NCBI RefSeq assembly: GCF_029853675.1
Contig: NZ_CP122539.1
Coordinates: forward strand, 1,357,001-1,421,000
Reading direction: 5' to 3'
From: Tenacibaculum tangerinum
Lineage (GTDB): Bacteria; Bacteroidota; Bacteroidia; Flavobacteriales; Flavobacteriaceae
Length of the DNA stretch: 64,000 bases
Each line of letters starts with the position of its first letter. Positions within the stretch are counted from its first letter, which is position 1. A model generated the notes under the pieces. That model did not search any database. It was not told where the DNA came from and saw only the letters and a program-made list of their open reading frames with translations. The translations under genes were made by a program, and so were the position numbers. Of this stretch, positions 39,381 through 48,820 are shown one piece after another.

Positions 39381-39541
39381 AAAAAAGCCTACATTAATAG
39401 GGTTTTAAAACTCCAAATAACAAGTTTAGGACTAACTGATTGATCAAGGATCCGAAATAAAATCGGCATGCTTTACTAATCACGACTCATCCTTTATAAT
39501 TGAATAACGTTGAGTTTAACAAACAATGTACTAATGTAGGC
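39381..39541 (-). ncRNA. ssrS: 6S RNA candidate (6S-Flavo type)
   Basis: On the minus strand a perfect closing stem GCCTACATTA (from 39541) / TAATGTAGGC (ending 39387) encloses about 135 bases and is followed at once by TTTTTT. The interior can form further imperfect pairing around an open centre, as in 6S RNAs, which bind RNA polymerase. The position between zapA and rny fits: 6S RNA is often next to zapA, and a 6S-Flavo motif is known in Flavobacteriia. No ORF is present. I could not run a covariance search. Confidence 0.7.
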
Positions 39542-39574
39542 AGTATATTTAAATTATATATTTTAAAGAACGTT

Positions 39575-39862
39575 TTATAAATGATTTTCTAGCAAGTTAG
39601 TCAATTCATTTATCTTTTGCAATACTTCGGTATTTTCTTTAGTATTTTTTAACGATACTATTTCTGCTTTTGATGCAAATTGCAACGCACTCATTGCTAA
39701 TACATCTTGCTTATCTGCTACCGCATAACTTTGTTCAAACTTGGCTATTAATTCGTTAATATTTTTTGCTGCTTTGCGTAATCCTTCTTCTTCGTCAACA
39801 CTATTCACACTTAAAGGATATGTTCTACCAGCTATTACTACATTAACTTTTATTTTTTCCAT
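39575..39862 (-). CDS. zapA: Cell division protein ZapA
   Basis: 95 residues. KVNVVIAGRTYPLSVNSVDEEEGLRKAAKNINELI (quoted in part) is the ZapA globular head, followed by a C-terminal coiled coil. It cross-links FtsZ protofilaments at the Z-ring. It lies 15 bases after an upstream coiled-coil gene. Confidence 0.9.
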   Translation of the reverse strand: MEKIKVNVVIAGRTYPLSVNSVDEEEGLRKAAKNINELIAKFEQSYAVADKQDVLAMSALQFASKAEIVSLKNTKENTEVLQKINELTNLLENHL

Positions 39863-39877
39863 GTAAAGAACTCATTG

Positions 39878-40168
39878 TTATGTATTCAAAAGAGTAATAC
39901 ATTTATCAATCTCTCGAATTAAAGCATTTATTTTGAGTTTTGTTTCTCTTGTATTTTCATTACTGCCTTCAATAGTTTTGGCAATTTTTAGCAAATTAAA
40001 TTGTCTTTGCTGTTCTTTTAATTGCTTATCTCTTTCTTGTAATAAAATCTGTAATTCTGCATTATTTTGAAGCAAAACTTTGTTTTCTTCCTTTAAAAAC
40101 TCATAATTTGAAAGTAAGTTTTTTAACTTATCTTCCAACAAATGAATTGCTTCTACTGTATTACTCAT
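39878..40168 (-). CDS. Coiled-coil protein upstream of zapA
   Basis: 96 residues, almost entirely a coiled coil (LEDKLKNLLSNYEFLKEENKVLLQNN...). No catalytic features. Its fixed position just before zapA in Flavobacteriia suggests a division-related partner, perhaps ZapB-like in form. That is inference from context. Confidence 0.7.
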   Translation of the reverse strand: MSNTVEAIHLLEDKLKNLLSNYEFLKEENKVLLQNNAELQILLQERDKQLKEQQRQFNLLKIAKTIEGSNENTRETKLKINALIREIDKCITLLNT

Positions 40169-40290
40169 TTATTTTAGAGAATAAAACTACATTTACAAAG
40201 TTATTAATATAACTTATAATTAACAACTCTTTTGTTATTTTTTACCAAAACACTGATTTTCAACCTTTAAGATTATTCTCATATTTTTAG

Positions 40291-40298
40291 TAGTTTTG
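40291..40298 (+). promoter_or_regulatory. Bacteroidota -7 element of the M23 peptidase gene
   Basis: TAGTTTTG matches TAnnTTTG. It overlaps the first possible TTG start (40296), so translation must begin downstream, supporting the TTG at 40317. Confidence 0.5.
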
Positions 40299-40316
40299 TA
40301 TAAAAACCGTTGCATT

Positions 40317-42008
40317 TTGAAACTTTATTTTTCTATTATTTTATGGCTATTTGTGGTTTGCGGATTTGCTCAAAATCAGTATCCTAGAAATTACTTTTCA
40401 AACCCTCTAAAAATTCCTACTGTATTTGCAGGTACTTTTGGCGAACTGCGCAGTAATCACTTTCATTCAGGAGTAGATATTAAAACACAGGGTAAAGAAA
40501 ATATTCCTATTTATGCTCCTGCAGATGGGTATGTTTCGCGCATTAAAGTGCAACAATATGGTTTTGGCAAGGCTTTGTACATCACCCACCCTAACGGATA
40601 CACTACTGTATACGCACATCTAAAACGTTTTGAACCAAAAATTCAACAATATGTAAAGCAAATTCAATACAACAAAGAAAAGTACGCTACGGGGAATCTT
40701 TTTCCTAAACCGGATGTGTTTCCTGTAAAAAAAGGGCAAATTATAGGCTATACTGGTGATACTGGAAGTTCTGGGGGACCTCATTTACATTATGAAATTA
40801 GAGACACTAAAACAGAGCATATTATCAACCCTATGCTTTTTGGTCTTACTGCTGAAGATGATAAAAAACCCACCATTCAAAAATTAATGGCATACCCATT
40901 AAGCGACGATGCTAGAATTAACAACTCTTTCCTAGAATCTACTATTTCTTTTAAAGAAAAAGAGAGTGGTAACTATGTTGCTGAAAGGATTACGGCTAGT
41001 GGTACTATTGGTTTTGGTATAAGTGTTTTTGATCGATTGAATGGTGCTTTAAATAAAAATGGCATTTACAGCTTAGAAATGAAGGTAAATGGCAAGCGTG
41101 TGTATTATCACGATGTTGAAACTTTTTCTTTTGCTGAAAGTAAATACATCAATTTGTTAATCGATTATAAGCACTATAAAAAATACAGAACTAGGGTACA
41201 GAGAACATATAAAGTAAACGCAAACAGACTGAGCCTATACGAAGATTTAGTAAATAGCGGAAAGGTTCATATTGAAAACGGAGCCAACTATACGATTGAA
41301 ATTATAGCCAAAGACTTTAAACACAACACGTCAAAAATGCGAATACCCGTTAAAGGAACTGTAAGTAACTTAGTATTCAAACAAAAAGACACCACAAATT
41401 ATAAAATTATAGCAGCTAACTTTAATAAATTCCATCAAAAAAATGTAACTATTGCCTTTCCTAAAAACACCTTTTACGAAGATTGTTTCATCGATTTTAA
41501 GGTTGAAAATGGCATTGCTAAAGTGCACGATGCCACCATTCCTTTAGACAAACGTTATACACTCACTTTTGAAACTTCTTTTTTAACTGAAGAACAAAAG
41601 CAACAGGTATACATCGCCAACGTTACCAATCCAAAATATCCTAGATACACTTCAACAAGAAAAAAAATAGATAAAGTATACACCACTACGAAGCTTTTAG
41701 GCAGTTATGAGTTACGTTTTGATACAGAAAAACCTACTATACAACTGTACAATTTTAACGATAACCAATGGATTTCTAAAAATAAAACCTTAAAGGTTAA
41801 AATTAAAGATACCCAAACGGGTATTAAGAATTACCATGCAACTATTGATGGTGAATGGATTTTAATGGAGTATAATCATAAAAAAGGTATTCTTACCTAC
41901 GATTTTAATGATAAAAAGTTGGTAGGTAGCAAACATATTTTTAAACTTGTAGTCTCTGACAATGTGGGAAATACTGAAACCATTTCTGCTACATTTTTTA
42001 AAAAGTAA
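40317..42008 (+). CDS. M23 family (LytM-type) peptidase, secreted
   Basis: 563 residues from a TTG at 40317, which opens directly into a signal peptide (KLYFSIILWLFVVCGFAQ). The M23 core near residues 25-180 has the zinc ligands in HFHSGVD and HLHYEIRD with GYTGDTGSSGGP in front. The remaining ~380 residues are beta-rich repeats without catalytic motifs. It is a peptidoglycan endopeptidase or a regulator of one. It is followed by a TonB receptor gene 11 bases later, also with a TTG start, so the two are co-transcribed. Confidence 0.88.
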   Translation: MKLYFSIILWLFVVCGFAQNQYPRNYFSNPLKIPTVFAGTFGELRSNHFHSGVDIKTQGKENIPIYAPADGYVSRIKVQQYGFGKALYITHPNGYTTVYAHLKRFEPKIQQYVKQIQYNKEKYATGNLFPKPDVFPVKKGQIIGYTGDTGSSGGPHLHYEIRDTKTEHIINPMLFGLTAEDDKKPTIQKLMAYPLSDDARINNSFLESTISFKEKESGNYVAERITASGTIGFGISVFDRLNGALNKNGIYSLEMKVNGKRVYYHDVETFSFAESKYINLLIDYKHYKKYRTRVQRTYKVNANRLSLYEDLVNSGKVHIENGANYTIEIIAKDFKHNTSKMRIPVKGTVSNLVFKQKDTTNYKIIAANFNKFHQKNVTIAFPKNTFYEDCFIDFKVENGIAKVHDATIPLDKRYTLTFETSFLTEEQKQQVYIANVTNPKYPRYTSTRKKIDKVYTTTKLLGSYELRFDTEKPTIQLYNFNDNQWISKNKTLKVKIKDTQTGIKNYHATIDGEWILMEYNHKKGILTYDFNDKKLVGSKHIFKLVVSDNVGNTETISATFFKK

Positions 42009-42019
42009 ATTAAACAAAC

Positions 42020-44464
42020 TTGAAAAAACTCATTCTTTTATTAGTATTTCCTTCACTCGTTTTTTCGCAGCAAACAGCTACCGTAAAAGGAATCATTACC
42101 AATAAATTCAACACTCCGATTGAAGGAGTCGCAATTTCTTATCTATCAAAAGGAACAACTACCAATGCTAATGGAATGTACCAATTTACTATTCCTACAC
42201 GAAAAACAGTAACTGTTACATTTACTCATGTTTCTTATAAAACTTTAGTGAAAAAATTTACCTCAAGGGGTAAAAAAAACTTTAATTTTTCACCCACATT
42301 ACAAATTAAAAGTCAAGAATTAGAAGAAGTAATTGTAAAAAACCAACAAAAGGAAGCACAGGGCATTACCAAGATAAAAACTGAAAAAGTAAAAAATATA
42401 CTCGGTGCCAATGCTGGAGTTGAAAACATCTTAATGACACTACCTGGGGTAAGTAATAACAACGAACTAAGCACCCAATACAATGTTCGTGGCGGTAATT
42501 TTGATGAAAACTTGGTATATGTAAACGGAATCGAAGTATATCGCCCATTTTTAATTCGCTCGGGTCAACAAGAAGGATTGAGTTTTACCAATCCACACAT
42601 GATTCAGAACATTAGCTTTTCTGCCGGTGGTTTTCAAGCAAAATACGGTGATAAATTATCTTCTGTGTTAGACATCACCTATCGCAAACCTACTGACTTT
42701 GGAATTCAATTAGACCTCAGCTTATTAGGGGGAAGTTTTACTATTGAAGATGTTTTTGCCAACAATAAACTAAGTGCTATCATAGGTGTTCGCTATCGTG
42801 ATAATAGTTTATTTGTAAATAGTAAGCAGACTGAAGTAAACTTCAGGCCTCAGTTTACAGATGTGCAATCGTTTTTAAGCTACCAAGCTACTGATAAACT
42901 TACATTAAACTTCTTAGGCAACTTCTCGCTAAACAATTACAACTATAAACCAATTACTCGTAAAACTCGATTTGGCACCTTAACAGACCCTTTAGAATTG
43001 ATTGTTTTTTATCAAGGTCAAGAACAAGATCGTTTTCAAACGTTGTTCGGAGCTTTGTCTGCTGACTATCAAATGAATGACAACCTAAAATTAACGGGTA
43101 CAATTTCATCTTTTAATACACAAGAAGAAGAATATTTTGATATTGCTGCAGCTTATGCCATAGGAGAAGTAAATAGCAACCTCGGTTCTGAAAATTTTGG
43201 AGAGGTTGATTTTTTTCAAGGCATTGGTTCACAAATTAATCACGCACGTAACGATTTAGATGCCTTAATAAATACCATTCAATTAAAAGCAACGTTAAGA
43301 GATGGCGACAATGAATGGAAAGCAGGTATGAAATACCAAACAGAAAACATTAAAGATCGCATTCGTGAGTGGGAAGTAATCGATTCGTTAGGCTTTTCTG
43401 TTCGTCCGCCACATCACACCCCAAACAATCAACCCTACGAACCTTTTACAGGTCCTATAGAACCTTATAGAAATGTAAGAGCTGATAATGAAACAGACAT
43501 CAATCGAATTACTGGTTTTTTACAATTTAGCAGAAAAACAACGTGGAACGATCATCAAGTATGGTTAAATCTCGGTGTTCGCTCTCATTATTGGACTGTA
43601 AAAACTGCTTCTACAGATACCTATTCTCAAACAATATTTAGTCCTAGAGCACAATTTGCCATTAAACCTGATTGGGAGAGTGACATGCTGTTTAGAATTT
43701 CTGGAGGATGGTATGCACAACCTCCTTTTTATAGGGAGTTACGTGATTATGACGGACAAGTTCAGCCCAAGGTAAAAGCACAAAAATCAATTCATATCGT
43801 TGCCGGAAATGAATTTAGTTTTAATCTGTGGGAACGTCCTTTTAAATTAGTTACTGAAATATATTATAAAGATTTAACCGATGTGAATGCCTATTCGGTA
43901 GACAATGTGCGTATTCGCTATCGTGCCGATAATGTTACTGATGCGTATGCATACGGATTGGATGTTCGACTCAATGGAGAGTTTGTTCCTGGTAACGATA
44001 GTTGGGTTAGTGTTGGCTATTTAAAAACGGAAGAAAACATAAATAACAGAGGATTTATTGCTAGGCCCACTGACCAACGTTTTAAACTTGGGGTACTTTT
44101 TCAAGATTATGTACCTAATTTACCTGATTTAAAAGCGTACTTAAATCTTGTTTACAACACAGGTTTACCAGGAGGTGCCCCTGCCTATGCCGATGTATAT
44201 CAATTTCAAAATCGCTTGAACGATTACAAACGTGCCGATGTCGGAATTTCTTATGTTTTTGCCGATGCGAACAAGCAATATAAAACCGGATTTTTACGCA
44301 GTTTTAAAGAACTTACTGCTGGCCTAGAACTCTTTAACATTTTTGATATTCGCAACTCGAACACCAATACCTGGGTGCGTGATGCTTACAGTAAAAATCA
44401 ATACGGCATTCCAAATTACATGACTGGTAGGGTATTGAATTTTAAAGTAGGAATGCAATTTTAA
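42020..44464 (+). CDS. TonB-dependent receptor with N-terminal carboxypeptidase-like domain
   Basis: 814 residues from a TTG start (MKKLILLLVFPSLVFSQ). Order: signal peptide, CarboxypepD_reg-like domain (~20-95, TVKGIITNKFNTPIEGVAISY), plug domain (~115-220, LMTLPGVSNNNELSTQYNVRGGNFDENLVYVNG quoted in part), then a beta-barrel ending in VLNFKVGMQF with terminal Phe. An outer-membrane importer; substrate unknown. It lacks a SusD partner. Confidence 0.92.
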   Translation: MKKLILLLVFPSLVFSQQTATVKGIITNKFNTPIEGVAISYLSKGTTTNANGMYQFTIPTRKTVTVTFTHVSYKTLVKKFTSRGKKNFNFSPTLQIKSQELEEVIVKNQQKEAQGITKIKTEKVKNILGANAGVENILMTLPGVSNNNELSTQYNVRGGNFDENLVYVNGIEVYRPFLIRSGQQEGLSFTNPHMIQNISFSAGGFQAKYGDKLSSVLDITYRKPTDFGIQLDLSLLGGSFTIEDVFANNKLSAIIGVRYRDNSLFVNSKQTEVNFRPQFTDVQSFLSYQATDKLTLNFLGNFSLNNYNYKPITRKTRFGTLTDPLELIVFYQGQEQDRFQTLFGALSADYQMNDNLKLTGTISSFNTQEEEYFDIAAAYAIGEVNSNLGSENFGEVDFFQGIGSQINHARNDLDALINTIQLKATLRDGDNEWKAGMKYQTENIKDRIREWEVIDSLGFSVRPPHHTPNNQPYEPFTGPIEPYRNVRADNETDINRITGFLQFSRKTTWNDHQVWLNLGVRSHYWTVKTASTDTYSQTIFSPRAQFAIKPDWESDMLFRISGGWYAQPPFYRELRDYDGQVQPKVKAQKSIHIVAGNEFSFNLWERPFKLVTEIYYKDLTDVNAYSVDNVRIRYRADNVTDAYAYGLDVRLNGEFVPGNDSWVSVGYLKTEENINNRGFIARPTDQRFKLGVLFQDYVPNLPDLKAYLNLVYNTGLPGGAPAYADVYQFQNRLNDYKRADVGISYVFADANKQYKTGFLRSFKELTAGLELFNIFDIRNSNTNTWVRDAYSKNQYGIPNYMTGRVLNFKVGMQF

Positions 44465-44689
44465 AAACGCCGTACATTCAATGTTTACAATCATCACTTT
44501 TAAGGTGTTTATGAGTCTGCGATTTCTTTGCTGATTTAAAAAAGAATTAAATCCAACGTATTGATCGTACTGTTATGGAGAAAAAGAATAATAGCTTAGA
44601 AAAAGATTTTTCCATGTAAAATCTAAGTCGTTAATACGTAGCCCAAGAGGGTTGAATTGAATCCATACAGATTTGAGATTGGTAGGATA

Positions 44690-44920
44690 GCCGTAGTATC
44701 AGCGACCCATATCGTGGTGTTGACGGAGCATGCCGTGATAGCTGCGCCCCATGCCGTAGTATTAGCGGAGCACGCGGTGATAGGTGCGCTCCATGCCGTG
44801 GTGTTAGCGAAGCATGCCGTAGTATCTGCGACCCATGCCGTAGTATTAGCGGAGCATGTCGTGATAGCTGCAACCCATGCCGTGGTATTAGCGGAGCACG
44901 CCGTGATAGCTGCGACCCAT
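44690..44920. repeat. 21-bp GC-rich tandem repeat, 11 units
   Basis: Exactly 231 bases = 11 x 21. Units alternate between two forms (GCCGTAGTATTAGCGGAGCAC and GCCGTGATAGCTGCGACCCAT, with substitutions). The composition is strongly GC-rich against an AT-rich background. Both strands are open. The plus strand would read heptads of HAVVLAE / HAVIAAT type from an ATG at 44657 to a stop at 44978, but no start signal, signal peptide or known family supports a protein. It occupies part of the 44465-45249 gene-free stretch. Confidence 0.9.
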
Positions 44921-45075
44921 TTTTGTGATATAAAAACTGTTCCTACTCTAAAAAGTAACTTTTATAACGTAAATAGTTAAGCTTGTGGGATTCCGTAAGA
45001 TTGTGTGGGAGGAATGTTTTAGATTCGCAAGAATTGTAAGAACAACTCGATTTTTATAATTAATTAACAAATAGC

Positions 45076-45215
45076 AATAACTCGTTAATAACTTTACTTT
45101 TGATAAAGCATTGGTTTTGATATATTTGATAGCGTATAATCATTGTTAAATTTTAGGTTATCCCATGTTTTTATCGGGATAACAAAACTAAAGTTTGGTA
45201 TAAAACGAGTTACCT
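45076..45215 (+). other. Possible degenerate attC-like site upstream of the Fnr-like gene
   Basis: AATAACTCGTT near 45076 pairs with AACGAGTTAC near 45205, and TATAAAACGAGTTACC resembles the TATACAAAACGTTGCC ends of clearer sites downstream. An internal hairpin GTTATCCC / GGGATAAC lies at 45157-45183. The core deviates from the consensus, so the call is tentative. Confidence 0.3.
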
Positions 45216-45249
45216 GCAATGCGACCAAAACCGACAAACAAGCTGAATA

Positions 45250-45825
45250 TTGATTAATAATTTCAAAAAATTTATAAAACAAATAAGTCCAATTTCTGAC
45301 ATAGAATTTGAACAGACAGTTTCTACCTTTAAAAAGCAAACTTTAAATAAAGGTGATTTTCTTGTACAACAAGGAAAAGTTTGCAAACAAATTGCATTTA
45401 TAAATAAAGGTATCTTAAGAACTTTTTATCTCAACGATAAAGCAGAAGAAACCACATCTTGCTTTTGCACCGAAAACAATTTAACAACTTCTTACAAAAG
45501 TTTTATACTTCAACAACCTTCTACTCTTTCTCTTCAAGCATTGGAAGAAACAGAACTTTTGATAATTGATTACGACAATTTACAAAAATTATATAGTACA
45601 AGTATTGTTTGGCAAACTATTGGTAGAGTAGTTGCGGAGAGAGAATATATTATTATGGAAAAGTATGCTTCGGTGCTTAATAACGAAACTGCCAAAAAAA
45701 AATATTTAAGACTTCTAAAAGAACAACCAAGTGTTCTACAAAAAGCAAAAATAGAAGATATTGCTTCTTATTTGGGTATTACAAGGCGGACTTTATCAAG
45801 AATACGACAAGAAGTTTCTAAATAA
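45250..45825 (+). CDS. Crp/Fnr-family transcriptional regulator
   Basis: 191 residues, apparently from a TTG start at 45250, since no ATG occurs early in the frame. A cyclic-nucleotide-binding-like beta-roll (FLVQQGKVCKQIAFINKGILRTFYLNDK, quoted in part) precedes a winged helix (AKIEDIASYLGITRRTLSRIRQE). It lies 85 bases before the arsM-like gene and may regulate it. Confidence 0.82.
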   Translation: MINNFKKFIKQISPISDIEFEQTVSTFKKQTLNKGDFLVQQGKVCKQIAFINKGILRTFYLNDKAEETTSCFCTENNLTTSYKSFILQQPSTLSLQALEETELLIIDYDNLQKLYSTSIVWQTIGRVVAEREYIIMEKYASVLNNETAKKKYLRLLKEQPSVLQKAKIEDIASYLGITRRTLSRIRQEVSK

Positions 45826-45910
45826 ACATTTGAGGACATTTGTCCTTTCAACCCTTTTAAAGTTTCCTAACCTTTGTGTTGTAATTTATTGATAATTAAA
45901 ACATAAAAAA

Positions 45911-46749
45911 ATGGATAACAATCAAATTCAAAAAAAAGTAAAAACTGGCTATGCAGATATAGTTAAGAGAAATACTAAAAAATCCTTTCTTCCAAATATT
46001 TTTCAATGTTGCGATCAAAAAGAAATCGCAACTCACATTGGAAAGAAAATTGGGTACAGCGAAGAAGAATTAAAAAATGTTCCAGAAGATGCCAACTTAG
46101 GAATTGGTTGTGGCAACCCAACTGCTTTGGCATCTATTAATAAAGGTGAAACTATCTTAGACCTTGGTTCTGGAGCAGGTTTTGATTGTTTTTTAGCATC
46201 AGGAAAAACTGGTGAAACAGGAAAAGTTATTGGAGTGGACATAACACCTGAAATGGTAATACAGGCAAAAAAAATGCTAAAAAAGGAAACTATAATAATG
46301 TAGAATTCAAAATTGGGAAAATTGAAAATTTACCTATTGAAACTAATAGTATTGATTTAATTATTTCTAATTGTGTAATCAATTTATCAAATCAAAAAGA
46401 ACAAGTTTTTAAAGAGTCTTTTAGAGCCCTAAAACCGAATGGTAGAATTATAATTTCGGATATCATTTTGCTTAATGACTTACCTAAATATATAAATAAT
46501 TCTTTAGATGGACATATTGCTTGTTTGGCTGGAGCAGTAAGTAAAGAAGAATACATCAATGCTCTTTCTAAAGCAGGTTTTACAGAAATAAATATTGACA
46601 AACAAACACATTTTCCAATGGAATTAATGTTAAATGACCCAATTGCAATAAAAATTATTAAGGAAAATAATTTAAGTAAACAAGAAATTGAAAATATTTC
46701 AAATTCTGTTGCAAGCATTTCTATAAGTGCAAAAAAATCTAGATTTTAG
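45911..46749 (+). pseudogene. arsM: Arsenite methyltransferase ArsM, frameshifted
   Basis: The first part is read from ATG 45911. It contains NLGIGCGNPTALASI and SAM motif I LDLGSGAGFDCFLA, both typical of ArsM. In the A8 run near 46266-46275 the sense moves to another frame (QAKKNAKKGNYNNVEFKIGKIENLP...ISNCVINLS, LKPNGRIIISDI) and ends at 46749. The Cys in ISNCVINL and the upstream CC pair (FQCCDQ) fit arsenic-binding positions. The restored length is about 279 residues. It would methylate As(III) with SAM. One base in an A-tract separates it from an intact gene. Confidence 0.85.
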
Positions 46750-46752
46750 TAA

Positions 46753-47327
46753 ATGGAAATATTATATTATTTGATAATAGTTTGCTTGATAGGGTTTATG
46801 ATTATTGCAAACTATGATGGTTTATACTTACATCTTTGGAAGTAAGCGAATTGTTTAATAGAAATGAAAGTGTATTTGAGCACAAAACACATACAACAAG
46901 GGCTATTTTATTTCCTCTAATACTTTGGCTTTTATTTGTAAATGTAGATTCTATTAGTTTTTGGTTAGGAATAACTTTATTTATTATTGACCTTATTGTA
47001 TTAGGGATTGATGCTTTTTCAGAAAAAGATAGTAGAAAATCAATTGGAGGCTTACCAAGATGGGAATATATTTTACATCTTTTTGTAAATAGTTTTCATT
47101 TTGCATCAATCCTTTTAGTTATAGCTACAAGAATAGAAATAACTGAATTTAATATAAAAATTAATGAAACTTTAAATAATAGTTTCGGACAGCAACTAAC
47201 AAAAACTATAGCAGTTAATATTATCCCTGGTGCAATTCTAATGGCTCTTACTCACCTTATATTATTGCATCCAAAAGGAATTCAAATTTGGAAATTTATT
47301 AGAAATAGAAACAAGCAAAGCAGGTAA
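46753..47327 (+). pseudogene. Membrane protein following arsM, probably frameshifted
   Basis: MEILYYLIIVCLIGFMIIANYDGLYLHLWK is read from ATG 46753 and stops at 46845 (sequence shown in parts: MEILYYLIIVCLIGF, DGLYLHLWK). An overlapping frame continues with ELFNRNESVFEHKTHTTRAILFPLILWLLF and four further membrane segments to 47327. The two halves read as one protein (LYLHLWK-xELFNRNESVFEHKTHT) of about 190 residues, so a small indel near 46840 is likely. The stop TAA at 47325 lies inside the left box of an attC-like site. Confidence 0.6.
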
Positions 47328-47452
47328 CAAAGTATAAAAATAATAGCGGGTAAAGTGCCAAATTTAAAGCAAGTATCTTTGTACAAAGTTTAGTGCTAAG
47401 CTGAAAGTAAAGAGCCTTGAAATCCGCTACTATTCTTATACAAAACGTTGCC
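47323..47452 (+). other. attC-like recombination site 1
   Basis: The left box GGTAACA (47323-47329) is followed by GTATAAAAATAATAGCGG (47332-47349). Its near-perfect complement CCGCTACTATTCTTATAC is at 47424-47441, then AAAACGTTGCC (right box at 47446-47452). About 130 bp overall with a spaced, imperfect palindrome, as in attC sites. The preceding gene stops within the left box. Confidence 0.7.
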
Positions 47453-47577
47453 CACAATTTAACCACCTTTTCGCTAGGACTAATAGTTATTGATTTTGAT
47501 TAAATTTTATTCTTCCCGTGAAACTGAAATTCATACTCTTCTGTATTATTAAATTATATTTGCCTATTTATATTTAA

Positions 47578-48741
47578 ATGGATTTTTCAATTTTAGGAAT
47601 AACAACAATTTTTATATTATTTACTTCGTTTTTGTTAGCGTTATTTCTTTTAACAGTTAAAACATCTAACAAAAAAGCAAATACATTTTTAGGGATTTAT
47701 TTTTTGGTTTTTGCAATTCATATTAGTGTTTTCTTTTACCATAAATATATTAGCCTACCACCAGATTTAGAAATGCTTCGTGACCATATTTCTTTTTTTA
47801 CAAGCCCTTTGTTATTTTTATATATAATATCTTCTATATATTCAGATTTCAAATTAAAACCTAAACATCTATTACATTTATTGCCTTTTATAATCCAAAT
47901 ATTAATTTTTTCGCCAAGGTTTTATTTTGCAGATATAAGTACAAGAAATTTTTTACTTGAAAATTTAAACAATACTATAGAAGGAAGGTTATCTATAATT
48001 TTTGGGTTATTTATCGCTCTTTTTTATTTAGTTGCAATGTTTTTAGAATTAAGAAAATACAAACAATTACTATTAGAAAATTATTCAAATAAATCTGTTT
48101 TCAACTATAAATGGTTATATCAATTATTAGTGATATTAAGTGTTATTTATTGTTTTTCATTATTAAAACAACTTTATAAGCTATATGGAACTGATGTTGA
48201 GATTTTAAATATTTTAAGATTAACCCTTACTTTGTTTTTACTTGTTTTTTTAACTTGGATTGTTTTAAAAAGTATGTATCATCCAGACCTTTTTAGAAAT
48301 ATTAGTTCAGAGCATAGATTAGCAAAAAAAATTTTAATAGAAGATAACATACTCAATAAGTTAGAAAAGGATAGTAGTGAAGATGTTAATAGATTATTAG
48401 AGTTTATGGAAACCGAAGAACCTTACCTCGACGCTACTTTAACTTTACAAAAACTTGCGAATAAATTAGAATTACCAAATCGTGATGTTTCAATATTGAT
48501 TAATCATAATTTGAATCAACATTTTTTCGACTTCATAAACCAATTTAGAATAAAAAAAGCGCAGAGTATTCTTCAAAATCCAAAAAACAATCAGTTAACC
48601 ATACAACAAATTATGTATGATGTTGGGTTTAATTCTAAATCCTCTTTTTACACAGCTTTTAAAAAGCAAACAGGTGTAACCCCTTCTGAATATAGAAAAA
48701 CCAAGGATTCGATATCGCAAACAAGCGATAATAAGGAGTAA
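47578..48741 (+). CDS. Membrane-bound AraC-type transcriptional regulator
   Basis: 387 residues. The first ~235 residues form about seven membrane segments. The C-terminal ~110 residues are an AraC HTH (LTLQKLANKLELPNRDVSILI, IQQIMYDVGFNSKSSFYTAFKKQTGVTPSEYRK, quoted in parts). The predicted role is a membrane sensor that directly regulates genes, plausibly the adjacent serine hydrolase, 79 bases downstream. Confidence 0.85.
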   Translation: MDFSILGITTIFILFTSFLLALFLLTVKTSNKKANTFLGIYFLVFAIHISVFFYHKYISLPPDLEMLRDHISFFTSPLLFLYIISSIYSDFKLKPKHLLHLLPFIIQILIFSPRFYFADISTRNFLLENLNNTIEGRLSIIFGLFIALFYLVAMFLELRKYKQLLLENYSNKSVFNYKWLYQLLVILSVIYCFSLLKQLYKLYGTDVEILNILRLTLTLFLLVFLTWIVLKSMYHPDLFRNISSEHRLAKKILIEDNILNKLEKDSSEDVNRLLEFMETEEPYLDATLTLQKLANKLELPNRDVSILINHNLNQHFFDFINQFRIKKAQSILQNPKNNQLTIQQIMYDVGFNSKSSFYTAFKKQTGVTPSEYRKTKDSISQTSDNKE

Positions 48742-48820
48742 AAAGGGTTCGACTTTACGTAGTCGAACCTTTTAAAATGATTATAAGTTTTTATTTGTGT
48801 TGAATTAAAAACACAACAAT

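Noticed and set aside
44690-44920. CRISPR array
   Set aside because: Contiguous 21-bp units with no spacers.
44657-44980. A 107-residue open frame (and one on the other strand) through the 21-bp repeat
   Set aside because: The frame is open only because the repeat unit is a multiple of three and GC-rich. There is no signal peptide, start context or known family. Reported as a repeat, not a gene.
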